From Roseovarius sp. ZX-A-9 (GTDB taxonomy: Bacteria > Pseudomonadota > Alphaproteobacteria > Rhodobacterales > Rhodobacteraceae): a stretch of 64,000 nt of DNA. The DNA is taken from contig NZ_JAPWHW010000001.1 in assembly GCF_028369135.1 (NCBI RefSeq), positions 124,001 to 188,000 on the forward strand. The letters run 5' to 3'. Below the pieces are notes generated by a model. It had not been told where the DNA came from. It worked only from the letters and a program-made list of their open reading frames with translations, and did no database searches. Below are positions 46,523-56,180 of this stretch, piece after piece (position 1 is the first letter of the stretch; every line of letters starts with the position of its first letter). The position numbers and the translations under genes are program-made.

Positions 46523-47923
46523 TCACACCTGCCCCGGCAGCCACAGCACGATCATCGGGAAACTGACCAGCAGCGCGATGGTGATCCCGTCGGCGATGAA
46601 GAACGGCGTCACCCCCTTGAACACATCCTGCACGCTCAGATCTGGCCGCACGCCAGCGACCACGAAACAGTTCAGCCCGATGGGTGGCGTGATCAGACAG
46701 AATTCAGCCATCTTGACCACCAGTATCCCGAACCAGATCGCGCACATCGGGCCCGACATGCCAAAGGCACTGTCCGCAGCACTGACAAACTCGCCACCGT
46801 TCAGCGCCATGACCGCCGGGTAAACCACCGGCAGCGTCAGCAGCAGCATGCCGATGGCGTCCATGAACATGCCCAGCACCGCATAGGCCAGCAGGATGCA
46901 GACCAGGATCAGCATCGGCGACATTTCCAGCGACGTGATCCAGTCGGAAAACGCGCCGGGCAGATCGGCAAAGCCCAGAAAGCGCACATAGACCAGCACA
47001 CCCCAGATGATGGTAAAGATCATCACGCTCAGCTTGGCCGTCTCCAGCAACGCATCTTTCAGTTCGGCCCAGCGCATGCCGCGATAGAGCGCCATGAGAA
47101 ACACCACGAAGGCCCCGATGGCCCCGCCTTCGGTCGGCGTGCCCCAGGCATCGCCGCCGAACGGGTTGTAGACGAAGAAGATGATCGTCACGACCACCAG
47201 CACGATGGGCAGAGCGGGAGGCAATGACGCGAATCTCTGTCGCCAGGTGAACCCGCGCACCGGCGGGCCGAATCCCTTGATCGTCAACGCCATGACGATG
47301 ATCAACAACGCATAGACCAACGCAGAAAAGACGCCGGGGATGAATCCTGCCAGCAGCAGCTTGCCCACGTCCTGCTCTACGATAATGGCGTAGATCACCA
47401 ATATCGCCGAGGGCGGGATCAGCGACGCCAGCGTGCCACCCGCCGCCACGACACCTGCGGCAAAGCGTTTATCATAGCCGATGGCCAACATCTCGGGGAT
47501 GGCGATGCGGGCAAAGACCGCCGCCGTGGCGACCGATGCGCCCGACACCGCCGCGAAGCCTGCCGTGGCGAACACCGTCGCCACCGCCAAACCGCCCGGC
47601 ACCCAGGCGATCCAGCGTTTCGCCGCCTCGAACAGAGCCTTGGTCAGCCCCGCGTAATAGGCCAGGTAACCGATCAGGATGAAGGTCGGGATCAGGCTGA
47701 GCGCCTGACTGGACACTTTCGAATGCGGCACCTGGCCCGCGGTCTTAACCGCGACCGTCAGCGCCCACATGAAATCGTCTGCAGCATAATCCTTCTTGGC
47801 CCAGAATATCCAGATCAGGCCAATCATTCCGGCCAATGCAGCGGCAAAAGCCACCCGCATGCCGAGGACCACGAAAACCAGCATCACGCCGGTGACGGCC
47901 AATCCGATGTCAATCGGCTCCAT
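46523..47923 (-). CDS. TRAP transporter large permease (DctM-like)
   Basis: This 466-residue, 12-or-so-helix membrane subunit of a TRAP transporter uses Na gradient energy. Visible family segments: IPTFILIGYLAYYAG, ASVATAAVFARIAIPEM, GGTLASLIPPSAILVIYAII, LLTLPVVYPAVMALNG and MAEFCLITPPIGLNCFVVAG. It follows dctQ after a 98-bp gap on the same strand. Its substrate depends on the DctP protein and is unknown; the betaine operon is nearby but not contiguous. Confidence 0.93.
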   Translation of the reverse strand: MEPIDIGLAVTGVMLVFVVLGMRVAFAAALAGMIGLIWIFWAKKDYAADDFMWALTVAVKTAGQVPHSKVSSQALSLIPTFILIGYLAYYAGLTKALFEAAKRWIAWVPGGLAVATVFATAGFAAVSGASVATAAVFARIAIPEMLAIGYDKRFAAGVVAAGGTLASLIPPSAILVIYAIIVEQDVGKLLLAGFIPGVFSALVYALLIIVMALTIKGFGPPVRGFTWRQRFASLPPALPIVLVVVTIIFFVYNPFGGDAWGTPTEGGAIGAFVVFLMALYRGMRWAELKDALLETAKLSVMIFTIIWGVLVYVRFLGFADLPGAFSDWITSLEMSPMLILVCILLAYAVLGMFMDAIGMLLLTLPVVYPAVMALNGGEFVSAADSAFGMSGPMCAIWFGILVVKMAEFCLITPPIGLNCFVVAGVRPDLSVQDVFKGVTPFFIADGITIALLVSFPMIVLWLPGQV

Positions 47924-48021
47924 CGCGCATTCCCCTCAATTCATTCAGGCAACTGTCGGTTTCAGCGGGCGTCAGGACCGTAGACCGATGATTGGCGATG
48001 GCACGCGTCATGCCGGGCACT

Positions 48022-48654
48022 CTAATCGTCCCGGCCCGAAACATGCTCGGCCTCCATCAGCGCTTGGGTCGCCGCGTCCATGACCAAAGGCACAGCCACC
48101 GGCGTTGCGGCCCTTTGCACAAAGGCGCGCGCATAGCCCCAAAGTTGAAGCACAAGCCGCAGACACAGGACAGAAAAGGCGACCGGTGCCAGCAGTTTCG
48201 CCGGCCAGAGCGGCAGCGCGATATCCATCGAACTGTCCCGGCTCCAGAGCGGTGAGCCGAAATCGAAACTGCGACTGAAATGTGCCCAACTGCCCCAGAC
48301 CATCAGGATCATCAGAACAAGGATCGCAAACGTGGTCACGAATTCCGCCGCCCACAGGAAGCGGCCCTTGAGCGCGCCGACAACGATATCCATGCGGATA
48401 TGCCCGCCATCGCGCTGCGTGTAAGAGACGCCCATGAAGGCGATCAGCGGCATGGCCTGCTCGATCCAGTCGACATAGCCGGGCAACGGTTGTTGAAAGA
48501 AATTGCGCCCGCCGACAGAAATCACGGCGAGGATCATCAGCGAGAACACCGCCAGACCGCTCAGAAGCGCCAGCATCCTCTCCAATTTGTATAATTGCCG
48601 ATCTATCCGGCTGATCGCACTGTCATCGGACAGAACCGAGGCGGATCCCGCCAT
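48022..48654 (-). CDS. TRAP transporter small permease (DctQ-like)
   Basis: This 210-residue protein has four membrane helices, with the DctQ signature VSYTQRDGGHIRMDIVVG between helices two and three and ISVGGRNFFQQPLPGYVDW before it. It pairs with the DctM-like gene downstream. The C-terminal tail ending MEAEHVSGRDD is cytoplasmic. A 115-bp gap with a strong hairpin separates it from the upstream dctP. Confidence 0.9.
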   Translation of the reverse strand: MAGSASVLSDDSAISRIDRQLYKLERMLALLSGLAVFSLMILAVISVGGRNFFQQPLPGYVDWIEQAMPLIAFMGVSYTQRDGGHIRMDIVVGALKGRFLWAAEFVTTFAILVLMILMVWGSWAHFSRSFDFGSPLWSRDSSMDIALPLWPAKLLAPVAFSVLCLRLVLQLWGYARAFVQRAATPVAVPLVMDAATQALMEAEHVSGRDD

Positions 48655-48738
48655 GCCATGTCCCCCTGATTTTGTTAATGCTGAAGTCGGCGACTGCCCG
48701 CCCCAGAGCTGATCCGGGACGTCACGCCAAGACTGAAA

Positions 48739-48761
48739 CGCCCCGGGACAGACCCGGGGCG
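48739..48761 (-). other. Hairpin between dctP and dctQ
   Basis: A 9-bp perfect stem CGCCCCGGG / CCCGGGGCG with loop ACAGA lies 8 bp after the dctP stop. It may stop part of the transcripts, giving more DctP than permease, as expected for binding proteins. Confidence 0.6.
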
Positions 48762-48769
48762 CAACGGAA

Positions 48770-49786
48770 TTACATCCCCTTCAACTCTGCGAGTTTGGCA
48801 GTAGCGAAATCATAGAGTTCCTGCCCCGGCAGACCGCGGGCATTCATCTCTTCGATCCAGCTGGCAGCCGCAGGGCCGGCCACTGCCTCCTTGAACGCGG
48901 CAAGTGCCTCGTCAGAGAAGGTAACGCGCTCAATCCCACGTTCGTCCAGCGCCGGGTCCCATTTGGCCATCGTGTTGTTGGTGTAATTGTCGATGTAGTA
49001 ATCCAGCGCCTCGTCGATCGACCCAAGCAGCGCCTCACGATGTGCATCGCTCAGGTCATTCAGTGCGTCGGTATTGGCCACCACCGGGCAGTTGACCGTG
49101 CCGGGGTTCAGGTTTGTGGTCCACCATTTGCCATTCTCGATAGTACCGAACGACATATGCGCATGGGGTGCAAAGGCCACTGCCTTGACCACGCCACTGT
49201 CCATCGCCTGACGCACTTCGGTCGCCGACATTGACGTGGGCACCGCACCGACCGCTTCCATCGCCTTGCCGATACCGCCTGTAGCGCGAACGCTCAGCCC
49301 TTCGAACCCGGCGAGGCTATCGGGCGCGTCACCCAGACCGACCAGATTGTACTGCGGCATCGGTGACGGCATCAGCAGGGTCGCATTCCAGCGGGCCAGA
49401 TCGTCCTTGACCGCGTCCTGGGCATAGAGCGCCATCGACAACTCGCGTTCCTGTTCCAGCGTCTCGACCCCAAGGAAGGGCAGCTCCAGCACCGTGATCG
49501 ACGGGTTCTTGTCGCGGTGATAGCCCGCGCAGAACTGTGCCATCTCGAATGCCCCGATAGAGATGCCGTCCAAGTTTTCCTTGTTCTTGCTCAGACCACC
49601 ATAACTGATGTTCATCGTGAACTCGCCACCGGTCTTCTCACTGACCAACTCAGCCAGCTTTTCAACATGCTCGGTAAAGGCCCGGCGCTTGCCCCAGACC
49701 GAGACATTCCATTCCGTCGCCATTGCCTGCGTCGCAAAGCCCATGCTGATCGCGGCGATCGCGCCGTATTTCAGATAGTGTTTCAT
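48770..49786 (-). CDS. TRAP transporter periplasmic binding protein (DctP-like)
   Basis: This 338-residue periplasmic binding protein has a signal peptide (MKHYLKYGAIAAISMGFATQ, cleavage near AMA-T at 22-24). The conserved ligand Arg is in GLSVRATGGIGKAMEAVGAV, followed by MSATEVRQAMDSGVV, the usual DctP helix. An organic acid is the common ligand class, bound through this Arg. It is the first gene of the dctP-dctQ-dctM operon. An inverted repeat at 49814-49841 precedes it. Confidence 0.9.
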   Translation of the reverse strand: MKHYLKYGAIAAISMGFATQAMATEWNVSVWGKRRAFTEHVEKLAELVSEKTGGEFTMNISYGGLSKNKENLDGISIGAFEMAQFCAGYHRDKNPSITVLELPFLGVETLEQERELSMALYAQDAVKDDLARWNATLLMPSPMPQYNLVGLGDAPDSLAGFEGLSVRATGGIGKAMEAVGAVPTSMSATEVRQAMDSGVVKAVAFAPHAHMSFGTIENGKWWTTNLNPGTVNCPVVANTDALNDLSDAHREALLGSIDEALDYYIDNYTNNTMAKWDPALDERGIERVTFSDEALAAFKEAVAGPAAASWIEEMNARGLPGQELYDFATAKLAELKGM

Positions 49787-49813
49787 GCATCATCTCCCTG
49801 ATTGATGTCGTTT

Positions 49814-49841
49814 TGTTGTTATGGCGTGTACGATAACAACA
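49814..49841. promoter_or_regulatory. Inverted repeat, likely operator of the TRAP operon
   Basis: Perfect 9-bp arms TGTTGTTAT and ATAACAACA separated by 10 bases, 28 bp upstream of dctP. GntR-like spacing and A/T-rich arms are seen; no regulator gene is adjacent. Confidence 0.6.
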
Positions 49842-50184
49842 CAGAGGAGATTTCCAACACTGTAATTGGCGCCGATGCATCCGGCAGAGGGCAAGCATCA
49901 CCCGGAACACGGATGTCACGGCGCTGTGCCCCGTGGTCTGTCAGAAAAATTGCATGATGCCGGAAGCTTGGGCAGTTTTGTCCATTGTGCCCAAAAATTG
50001 CGCAGCGGGGCCGTTCCGGCCGCCTGGGCACAGGTTTACGCCACGTCGTGCATTCAGAACTGCGCGTGGTGCGTACAATCGCCCGCCGATACGGGCTATA
50101 GCCCATGTCGCTTATGACCCTTGGGCCTCACTCTGCGCAACGGATCAGGTTGCTGCCGCAGATTTCCAACGTCCAAACGCAAAA

Positions 50185-50216
50185 CGGGCGGCAACGGGAA
50201 ATCCCGAAGCCGCCCG
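50185..50216 (-). terminator. Terminator of the cold-shock gene
   Basis: An interrupted dyad: CGGGCGGC..CGGGA and TCCCG..GCCGCCCG with matched AA bulges. On the minus strand it is followed by TTTTGCGTTT. Confidence 0.75.
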
Positions 50217-50231
50217 CCTGTTCGTCAAAGC

Positions 50232-50438
50232 TTATGCGAGCTGAACGTTCGCAGCGCTTTCGCGGCCGTCACGGCCGGATTCGATGTCGAACGTGACTTT
50301 CTGGTCATCTGCCAGAGTCGTCAGGCCAGCGCGCTCAACGGCGCTGATGTGGACGAAAACGTCCTTGCTGCCGCCATCGGGTGCGATGAAACCAAAACCT
50401 TTAGTTGTGTTGAACCATTTTACGGTGCCAGTGGCCAT
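50232..50438 (-). CDS. Cold-shock protein
   Basis: This 68-residue OB-fold RNA chaperone of the CspA family has RNP1 KGFGFI at 13-18 and RNP2 VFVHIS at 27-32, with the usual start [15 protein letters not shown]. It binds single-stranded nucleic acid. The gene stands alone between the TRAP operon and caiD, ending in a strong terminator, so it is independent of both. The number in a csp family cannot be given from this window. Confidence 0.95.
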   Translation of the reverse strand: MATGTVKWFNTTKGFGFIAPDGGSKDVFVHISAVERAGLTTLADDQKVTFDIESGRDGRESAANVQLA

Positions 50439-50674
50439 ATCCGTAGTCTCCTAATATGTGCTGCCCGCATCTTGCGGCAACTTGGCGTAGTCGGTCTGGA
50501 TCGAAGTGACTGAGCGCCGGATTAAGGAGACAGTTGGTCGAAAAAGAAAAACGTTTGCAGGACCCTTATGAACAGGTTTCGGTCACATTGCAACGATTCC
50601 TTTTGCAGGTGCAGAAAAATTGCTGCAGGCGGTGGGCGCCGAACCCTTGGGCCCGGCCCCGCTATGGCATTTTC

Positions 50675-51460
50675 TCAGCGGCCCTTCCAGACAGGATCGC
50701 GCTTTTCCGCGAACGCCTTGGCGCCCTCCAGTTGATCCTCCGAGGAATAGAGAACATCGACCGATGCATACTGGCGCCGCGCGATCTTGTTCATCGTGCT
50801 CTGGAAATCGCGGCCTTCCGCGTCGCGCACGATCTCCTTGATCGCGGCGTAGACCAGCGGCGGACCGCTGGCCAGATGATCAGCCAATGCGCGCGCCTCT
50901 TCCATCAGCTTGTCCGCGGCATGTATCTGGTTGATCATCCCCCAGCGCGCCGCCTCTGCTGCGTCGATCCAGCGCCCAGTCAGCAGCATCTCCATGGCGA
51001 TGTGATAGGGGATACGCTTGGGCAGTTTCACCGATGCAGCATCCGCCACGGTGCCCGAGCGAATTTCGGGCAGCGCGAACTGCGCATGTTCCGCCGCCAG
51101 GATGATATCGGCCCCAAGCGCCAGTTCCAGCCCGCCGCCGCAGCAGATGCCGTTCACGGCGGCAACGATCGGCTTGTTGAGGTCGCGCAATTCCTGAATG
51201 CCGCCAAAACCACCGACGCCATAGTCACCATCCACAGCGTCACCATCTGCCGCCGCCTTCAAATCCCAACCGGGGCAAAAGAACTTCTCGCCCGCGCCGG
51301 TGATGATCGCGACGCGCAGGCCGTCATCGTCGCGGAAATCGCGAAACACTTCGCCCATGATGCGGCTGGTCGCCAGATCAATCGCGTTGGCCTTGGGTCT
51401 GTCCAACGTCACTTCCAGAACGTGACCACGCCGTTCGGTCCTAATGGGGTTGTCTGTCAT
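50675..51460 (-). CDS. caiD: Carnitinyl-CoA dehydratase / crotonobetainyl-CoA hydratase
   Basis: CaiD interconverts crotonobetainyl-CoA and L-carnitinyl-CoA. The 261-residue crotonase-fold protein has long stretches identical to E. coli CaiD as I know it: LDRPKANAID, LRVAIITGAGEKFF, GWDLKAAA and the C-terminal AFAEKRDPVWKGR. Catalytic Glu residues lie in GGGLELALGAD and AQFALPEIRSG. ATG 51460 overlaps the synthetase stop by ATGA. It is the last gene of the betaine operon. Confidence 0.9.
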   Translation of the reverse strand: MTDNPIRTERRGHVLEVTLDRPKANAIDLATSRIMGEVFRDFRDDDGLRVAIITGAGEKFFCPGWDLKAAADGDAVDGDYGVGGFGGIQELRDLNKPIVAAVNGICCGGGLELALGADIILAAEHAQFALPEIRSGTVADAASVKLPKRIPYHIAMEMLLTGRWIDAAEAARWGMINQIHAADKLMEEARALADHLASGPPLVYAAIKEIVRDAEGRDFQSTMNKIARRQYASVDVLYSSEDQLEGAKAFAEKRDPVWKGR

Positions 51461-53499
51461 GTTGTCTCTCCTGTCCTGATGAGCGCATCCGCAGCCACCG
51501 CGCCGTCCGGCGTGCAGATCAGCGGATTGACCTCGACCTCTTCCAGCGCGCTGCCCTGCGCCAGCGTATAAGCCTGCACCGCCATGATCGCAGCGATGAT
51601 CGCCGCCCGGTCCGCTGCAGGCTTGCCACGATACCCACGCAGCAACGGCGCGATGCGCAAGCCGTCCAATGCTGCGCCGATCTCGGCTTCGGTCGCTGGC
51701 ACCAGCAATGATGCGGCGTCCTGCAAAATCTCGGTCAGGATGCCACCCGCTGCAACGGTCAGAACATAGCCATGCGCCGGGTCGCACACCACCCCGATCA
51801 GCAACTCTGCCACACCGCCGGTGATCATCTCTTCGACCAGATAGGATTGCGCCTTCATCACGCTGGCCGCTGCGATCACCTCTGCCGGTGTTTGCAGCCC
51901 GACGGCCACCGCCCCCGCTTCGGTCTTGTGGGCGATGCCCTCGCCCTTCAGCACCAATGGCAGACCGATCTCGTGCGCAGCGCGGCTCAGCTCGGGTTCG
52001 CTGCCCGCCCGAGCGTTGCGCGGCACGCGCAGCCCGTACTCTGCCAAGGCCGCCTTGCTGTCGGCCTCTGTAAGAACCCGAGCGGTGCCTGCGCTTCCCG
52101 GCAACAAAAGCGGTGCGGGATCGCCTGATACCATTGCCGCGCCACGTGCCGCCTCGAACGCACTGAGTACCTCGTCGATACCGACCATCGGAATGAGCCC
52201 CGCCGCCGCGATCTCGGCCGCCTTGGCCTCGGGCATGTTCTCGGGCAGGCTGGCGACGATGGCCACCGGCACCCCCGTCGCCTCATGCGCCGCCTTGCCT
52301 GCCGCGATCGTGCAGGCCCAGGCAGAGTCGCTGCACCTGTCAGTGCGCGGATAATCGACGATGAGACAGCCCAGCGCCAAGTCACCGCGCAACGCGGCGG
52401 TGAACGTCGCCGCCATGGCCGGTACGTCGTTCCAGATAAACGTGTGATAATCGAGCGGATTGGCCAGCGCGACCATCGGGCCCAGCGCCGCGCGCAGATC
52501 GGTGCGCTGCCGGTCGTTCAGCGGCGGAAAGCTGACACCGCGCCCGACCGCCGCATCGGCCACCAAGCTGGCCTCGCCACCCGAGCACGAGATGGAAATC
52601 ATCCGGTCCGACCAGGGCAGCCCGGCAAAATGCATCAGCTTCAGCGTCTCCAAAAGAACCGGCAGGCTGTGAACCTGCGCAATCCCCAATCGTCGCAGGA
52701 GCGCTGTCGCCCCTGCATCGCTGCCCGCGAGCGACGCCGTGTGCGACACGGTTGCCGCGCGCGCCTGCTCGGACTTGCCTGCCTTGAGCGCCACGATGGG
52801 TTTGCCCAGCACCCGGGCCTTGCTCGCCAGCGCCTCGAAGGCGCGCAGGTCGCCAACGCCCTCGATATGCAGGCCCAGCGCGGTCACGCGCGAATCCTCC
52901 AGCAGCGCCTGACCAAGCTCTGCCAGACCGGTCTGCGCCTGATTGCCCGCCGTCGCAACATACGCCAGCGGCAAACCACGCGCCTGCATGCTGACATTGA
53001 TCGCGATGTTCGAACTTTGAGTGATCAGGGCCACGCCGCGATCCACCCGCACCCCGCCATGCTGATCGGGCCAAAGCAGTGCCCCGTCGAGATAGTTGAT
53101 CAACCCATAGCAATTGGGCCCGATGATCGGCATCGTACCTGCCGCTTGCAGCAGTCGGCCCTGCAACGCATCGCCGTCGCCGGTTTCGGCCTGCGCCTCG
53201 CGAAAGCCGCTGGCAAAACACACAGCTCCGCCGGCGCCCATTTCGCTGAGGGCTCGAACAATATCTATCGTCGCGGTCCGGTTCACCCCGATAAACGTGG
53301 CATCGGGCACGCCGGGCAGATCGGCCACCGACGCAAAAGTCGCTACACCGCCAACTTCACCGCGCTTCGGATGCACCGGCCAGATCGCGCCGTCAAAGCC
53401 CATGCGCTGGCATTGCTCAATCACCGACGCACACCACACGCCACCACCCACAACAGCGATGGATCTGGGCCGGATCAGGCGGGTAAGGTCGCGGGTCAT
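51457..53499 (-). CDS. NDP-forming acyl-CoA synthetase with ATP-grasp domain
   Basis: This 680-residue protein of the ADP-forming acyl-CoA synthetase superfamily has a CoA-binding domain (RPRSIAVVGGG), succinyl-CoA ligase-like domains with SNIAINVSMQARG and the phospho-relay His in SHTASLAGSD, and a C-terminal ATP-grasp part from about 470 (LVLKGEGIAHKTEAGAVAVG, ending LEEVEVNPLI). The reaction is reversible. In this operon it most likely makes CoA esters of gamma-butyrobetaine, crotonobetaine or carnitine, in place of CaiB/CaiC. The start ATG 53499 gives MTRDLTRLIRPRS; the longer frame is rejected. Confidence 0.82.
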   Translation of the reverse strand: MTRDLTRLIRPRSIAVVGGGVWCASVIEQCQRMGFDGAIWPVHPKRGEVGGVATFASVADLPGVPDATFIGVNRTATIDIVRALSEMGAGGAVCFASGFREAQAETGDGDALQGRLLQAAGTMPIIGPNCYGLINYLDGALLWPDQHGGVRVDRGVALITQSSNIAINVSMQARGLPLAYVATAGNQAQTGLAELGQALLEDSRVTALGLHIEGVGDLRAFEALASKARVLGKPIVALKAGKSEQARAATVSHTASLAGSDAGATALLRRLGIAQVHSLPVLLETLKLMHFAGLPWSDRMISISCSGGEASLVADAAVGRGVSFPPLNDRQRTDLRAALGPMVALANPLDYHTFIWNDVPAMAATFTAALRGDLALGCLIVDYPRTDRCSDSAWACTIAAGKAAHEATGVPVAIVASLPENMPEAKAAEIAAAGLIPMVGIDEVLSAFEAARGAAMVSGDPAPLLLPGSAGTARVLTEADSKAALAEYGLRVPRNARAGSEPELSRAAHEIGLPLVLKGEGIAHKTEAGAVAVGLQTPAEVIAAASVMKAQSYLVEEMITGGVAELLIGVVCDPAHGYVLTVAAGGILTEILQDAASLLVPATEAEIGAALDGLRIAPLLRGYRGKPAADRAAIIAAIMAVQAYTLAQGSALEEVEVNPLICTPDGAVAADALIRTGETT

Positions 53500-53542
53500 G
53501 CTGGCACACCCGCCAAGAATGAGTCTTGATCCATAGCTTGCC

Positions 53543-54703
53543 TCACGCCCCCAACGGGCGCAGCAACTCGCGGCTGATGATGTGGCGCTGAATTTCGGAA
53601 GTGCCATCCCAGATCCGCTCGACCCGCGCATCGCGCCAGAACCGCTCGATCGGGAAATCATCCATCAGCCCCATGCCGCCATAGATCTGCAACGTCGCAT
53701 CAGTGACTCGCGCCAGCATTTCGCTGGCGTAGAGCTTGGCGCTCGCAATCTCGCGGTTGGCAGGTAGCCCCTGGTCCAGCCTCCAAGCCGAGGCGAGCGT
53801 GAGATAATCAGCCGCGTCGATCTCGGTGATCATATCGGCAAGCTGAAAACCAACCCCCTGAAACTTGCCAATCGGCTGGCCGAATTGTTGCCGCTCGGCG
53901 GCATAGGCCAGGCCCATCTCGAAGCAGCGGCGCGCGCGGCCCACCGACATGGTGGCGACAGTGATGCGCGTGGCATAAAGCCACTCGTTCATCACGGCAA
54001 AGCCGCCATCGACCTCGCCCAGCACCTGTGCATCAGGCAGGCGGCAATCGTCGAATTCGAGGATCATGTTCTTGTAGCCGCGGTGGCTGACGGATTTGTA
54101 ACCGTCGCGGATCGTGAACCCCGGCGTGCCCCGATCCACCAGGAACGTCGTGATGCGTTTCTTTGGCCCCTTGGGAGTGTCATCCTCTCCGGTGGCGACA
54201 AAGACGATGACGAAATCCGCGTGATCGGCACCCGAGATGAAATGCTTGGTGCCATTGAGCACCCAGTCGCCGCCGTCGCGCCGGGCCGAACATTTCATGC
54301 CGCGCACGTCCGAGCCCGCGCCCGGTTCGGTCATTGCCAGCGCATCCATCCGCTCGCCGCGCACGGCGGGCAGCAGATACCGCTCGCGCTGTTCGCCCTC
54401 ACAGGCCATCAGGATGTTCTGCGGGCGGCCAAAGAAGTGGTTGAGCGCCATCGAGCCGCGTCCCAACTCGCGCTCGACCAGCGCGAATTCGAGGTGGCTG
54501 AGGCCCGCACCGCCCACCTCTTCGGGAAAGTTGCAGGCGTAAAAGCCAAGTTCCTGGGTCTTGGCCTTGATCTTCTCGGCCACCTCTGGCGGCACTTCAC
54601 CGGTGCGCTCGACTTCGGCCTCATGCGGATAAATCTCGTTCTCGACAAAGCTGCGCACGGTCGAGACGATCATTTCCTGTTCGTCGGTCAGTCCGAAATT
54701 CAT
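53543..54703 (-). CDS. Acyl-CoA dehydrogenase of the betaine operon
   Basis: This 386-residue FAD enzyme has the family motifs MTEPGAGSDVRGMKC, NGTKHFISGADHAD (FAD loop), RQQFGQPIGKFQ and, at the end, WRDARVERIWDGTSEIQRHI with the catalytic-base Glu in GTSE. Operon position between carnitine dehydrogenase and the CoA synthetase suggests gamma-butyrobetainyl-CoA to crotonobetainyl-CoA. It is not close to E. coli CaiA in sequence, so the name caiA is withheld. It overlaps the upstream gene by ATGA. Confidence 0.87.
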   Translation of the reverse strand: MNFGLTDEQEMIVSTVRSFVENEIYPHEAEVERTGEVPPEVAEKIKAKTQELGFYACNFPEEVGGAGLSHLEFALVERELGRGSMALNHFFGRPQNILMACEGEQRERYLLPAVRGERMDALAMTEPGAGSDVRGMKCSARRDGGDWVLNGTKHFISGADHADFVIVFVATGEDDTPKGPKKRITTFLVDRGTPGFTIRDGYKSVSHRGYKNMILEFDDCRLPDAQVLGEVDGGFAVMNEWLYATRITVATMSVGRARRCFEMGLAYAAERQQFGQPIGKFQGVGFQLADMITEIDAADYLTLASAWRLDQGLPANREIASAKLYASEMLARVTDATLQIYGGMGLMDDFPIERFWRDARVERIWDGTSEIQRHIISRELLRPLGA

Positions 54704-56115
54704 GACATTTCTCCTTCATGCGCGGCCGCGAGAGCCGCAACCTTTGCGGCCACCTCGGGGCCCGGAACACAGGTGCGACGGGTCTCAAGGCTGACATGCA
54801 GCATCAACTGATCACAGGTCGCCAACACTTCTCCATCCGCGGAACGGACCATCTCGTGAAAGCAGCGCAGCTTCTTGGCCGCGCCTTCGGTCACGCGCGT
54901 GCGGACCTGCACCCGCTCGCCCGCGTGGGTTTCGACCAGGTATTTGATCGTTGTCTCGACGGTGAAATAGCTTAGGCCTGCCGCGACATAGTCATCATCC
55001 GCGCCGACCATTGCCATGACCGTCTCGGCCGCGTCCGAAAATATCTGCCCGTAGCGCCCCTCGTTCATGTGGCCGTTCATGTCGGTCCAGTCGATCGGCA
55101 CCACGCGGTCCTGCGTGACCAGCGCCGATGCTGCCGCCTCGGGCATGGGGCGCAATCTGCGCTCGTGCGCACGCGCCACGGCACCCGCCCCCCAGTCAGC
55201 CTGCTTGAGCGAACGGATGATGCCGATCAGGTTGTTGTCGCGGATGCGCTCCAGATCGCGCGGGCCCAGGGTACCGGCCTGCGCGTCGCACTGATCGCCT
55301 ACCTTGTTCACGAAATCATCCGTCAACTCCGGCACATCCATCAGCTTGGTCCAGGGCCATTTCAGGCAAGGCCCGAACATTGCCAGCATGGCGCGCATGC
55401 CTCCCTCGCCACCCGCCAGATGAAAGGTCTGCATCGTGCCCATCTGCGCCCAGCGCAGACCGGGACCATAAGCGATGGCCGCATCGATCTCATCCGCCGT
55501 GGCCACGTCATCATGCAAAAGCCACAGCGCCTCGCGCCACAACGCCTCTTGCAAGCGGTCGCTGAGAAACCCCTCGATCTCGACACGGCAATGCAGCGGG
55601 TACATGCCGAGACCCGCATATATCTCCTTGGCGCGCTCGATCATCGCCGGATCAGTCTGCTTGCCCGCGACCAGTTCGACCAGCGGCAGAAGGTAGACCG
55701 GGTTGAACGGATGCGCGACGATCAGCCGTCCGGGATGGGCCATCTGCGACTGCAGATCGGTCGGCATGATGCCCGAGGTGGACGAGGCAATGATGCCATC
55801 GGTGTTCACCGCCTCGATCTGGGCATAGACCTTGTGCTTGATCTCGGTGCGCTCCGGCACTGCCTCGACGATCAGCGCGGCCCCCGTCGCGGCCGCTTCG
55901 AGCGTGTCACAGAAGGTGATCGCCCCTTCGGGCGGCATGGCGGTATCGAGCAACATCGGCAGGGCGCGGCGGGCATTGTCCATGACTGCGCCGATCTTGC
56001 GCTCGGCCTCGGGATCGGGATCAAAAATCCGAACGTCCCAGCCGTTCAGCGCGAACCGCGCGGCCCAGCCGCCGCCGATGATGCCGCCGCCGATGATGGA
56101 TGCTGTCTTGGTCAT
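54700..56115 (-). CDS. L-carnitine dehydrogenase fused to betainyl-CoA thioesterase
   Basis: This 471-residue bifunctional protein has an N-terminal 3-hydroxyacyl-CoA dehydrogenase-like part (1-about 320) with NAD loop IIGGGIIGGGWAARF at 7-21, the catalytic His in IVAHPFNPVYLLPLVE and the EIEGFLSDRLQEAL helix. A hotdog domain (about 335-471) follows, with DWTDMNGHMNEGRYGQIFSD, typical of 4-hydroxybenzoyl-CoA-like thioesterases. Such fusions are known in rhizobia: the first half oxidises L-carnitine to 3-dehydrocarnitine, the second frees glycine betaine from betainyl-CoA. The BKACE that links the two steps is in the same operon. Confidence 0.9.
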   Translation of the reverse strand: MTKTASIIGGGIIGGGWAARFALNGWDVRIFDPDPEAERKIGAVMDNARRALPMLLDTAMPPEGAITFCDTLEAAATGAALIVEAVPERTEIKHKVYAQIEAVNTDGIIASSTSGIMPTDLQSQMAHPGRLIVAHPFNPVYLLPLVELVAGKQTDPAMIERAKEIYAGLGMYPLHCRVEIEGFLSDRLQEALWREALWLLHDDVATADEIDAAIAYGPGLRWAQMGTMQTFHLAGGEGGMRAMLAMFGPCLKWPWTKLMDVPELTDDFVNKVGDQCDAQAGTLGPRDLERIRDNNLIGIIRSLKQADWGAGAVARAHERRLRPMPEAAASALVTQDRVVPIDWTDMNGHMNEGRYGQIFSDAAETVMAMVGADDDYVAAGLSYFTVETTIKYLVETHAGERVQVRTRVTEGAAKKLRCFHEMVRSADGEVLATCDQLMLHVSLETRRTCVPGPEVAAKVAALAAAHEGEMS

Positions 56116-56180
56116 GTCAGTTTACCTTGGTTGATCTCAATGTTCGTAAAGAGCAGCGTAGAGCGCAAAAACGTGTCAGT

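Larger units (their letters stand above)
49787..50231. other. Intergenic region between TRAP operon and cold-shock gene
   Basis: The left end is the TRAP operon promoter, with an inverted repeat TGTTGTTAT / ATAACAACA (49814-49822 / 49833-49841). The right end has the cold-shock terminator (50185-50216). The roughly 340 bases between show no convincing gene, tRNA or repeat. Confidence 0.5.
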
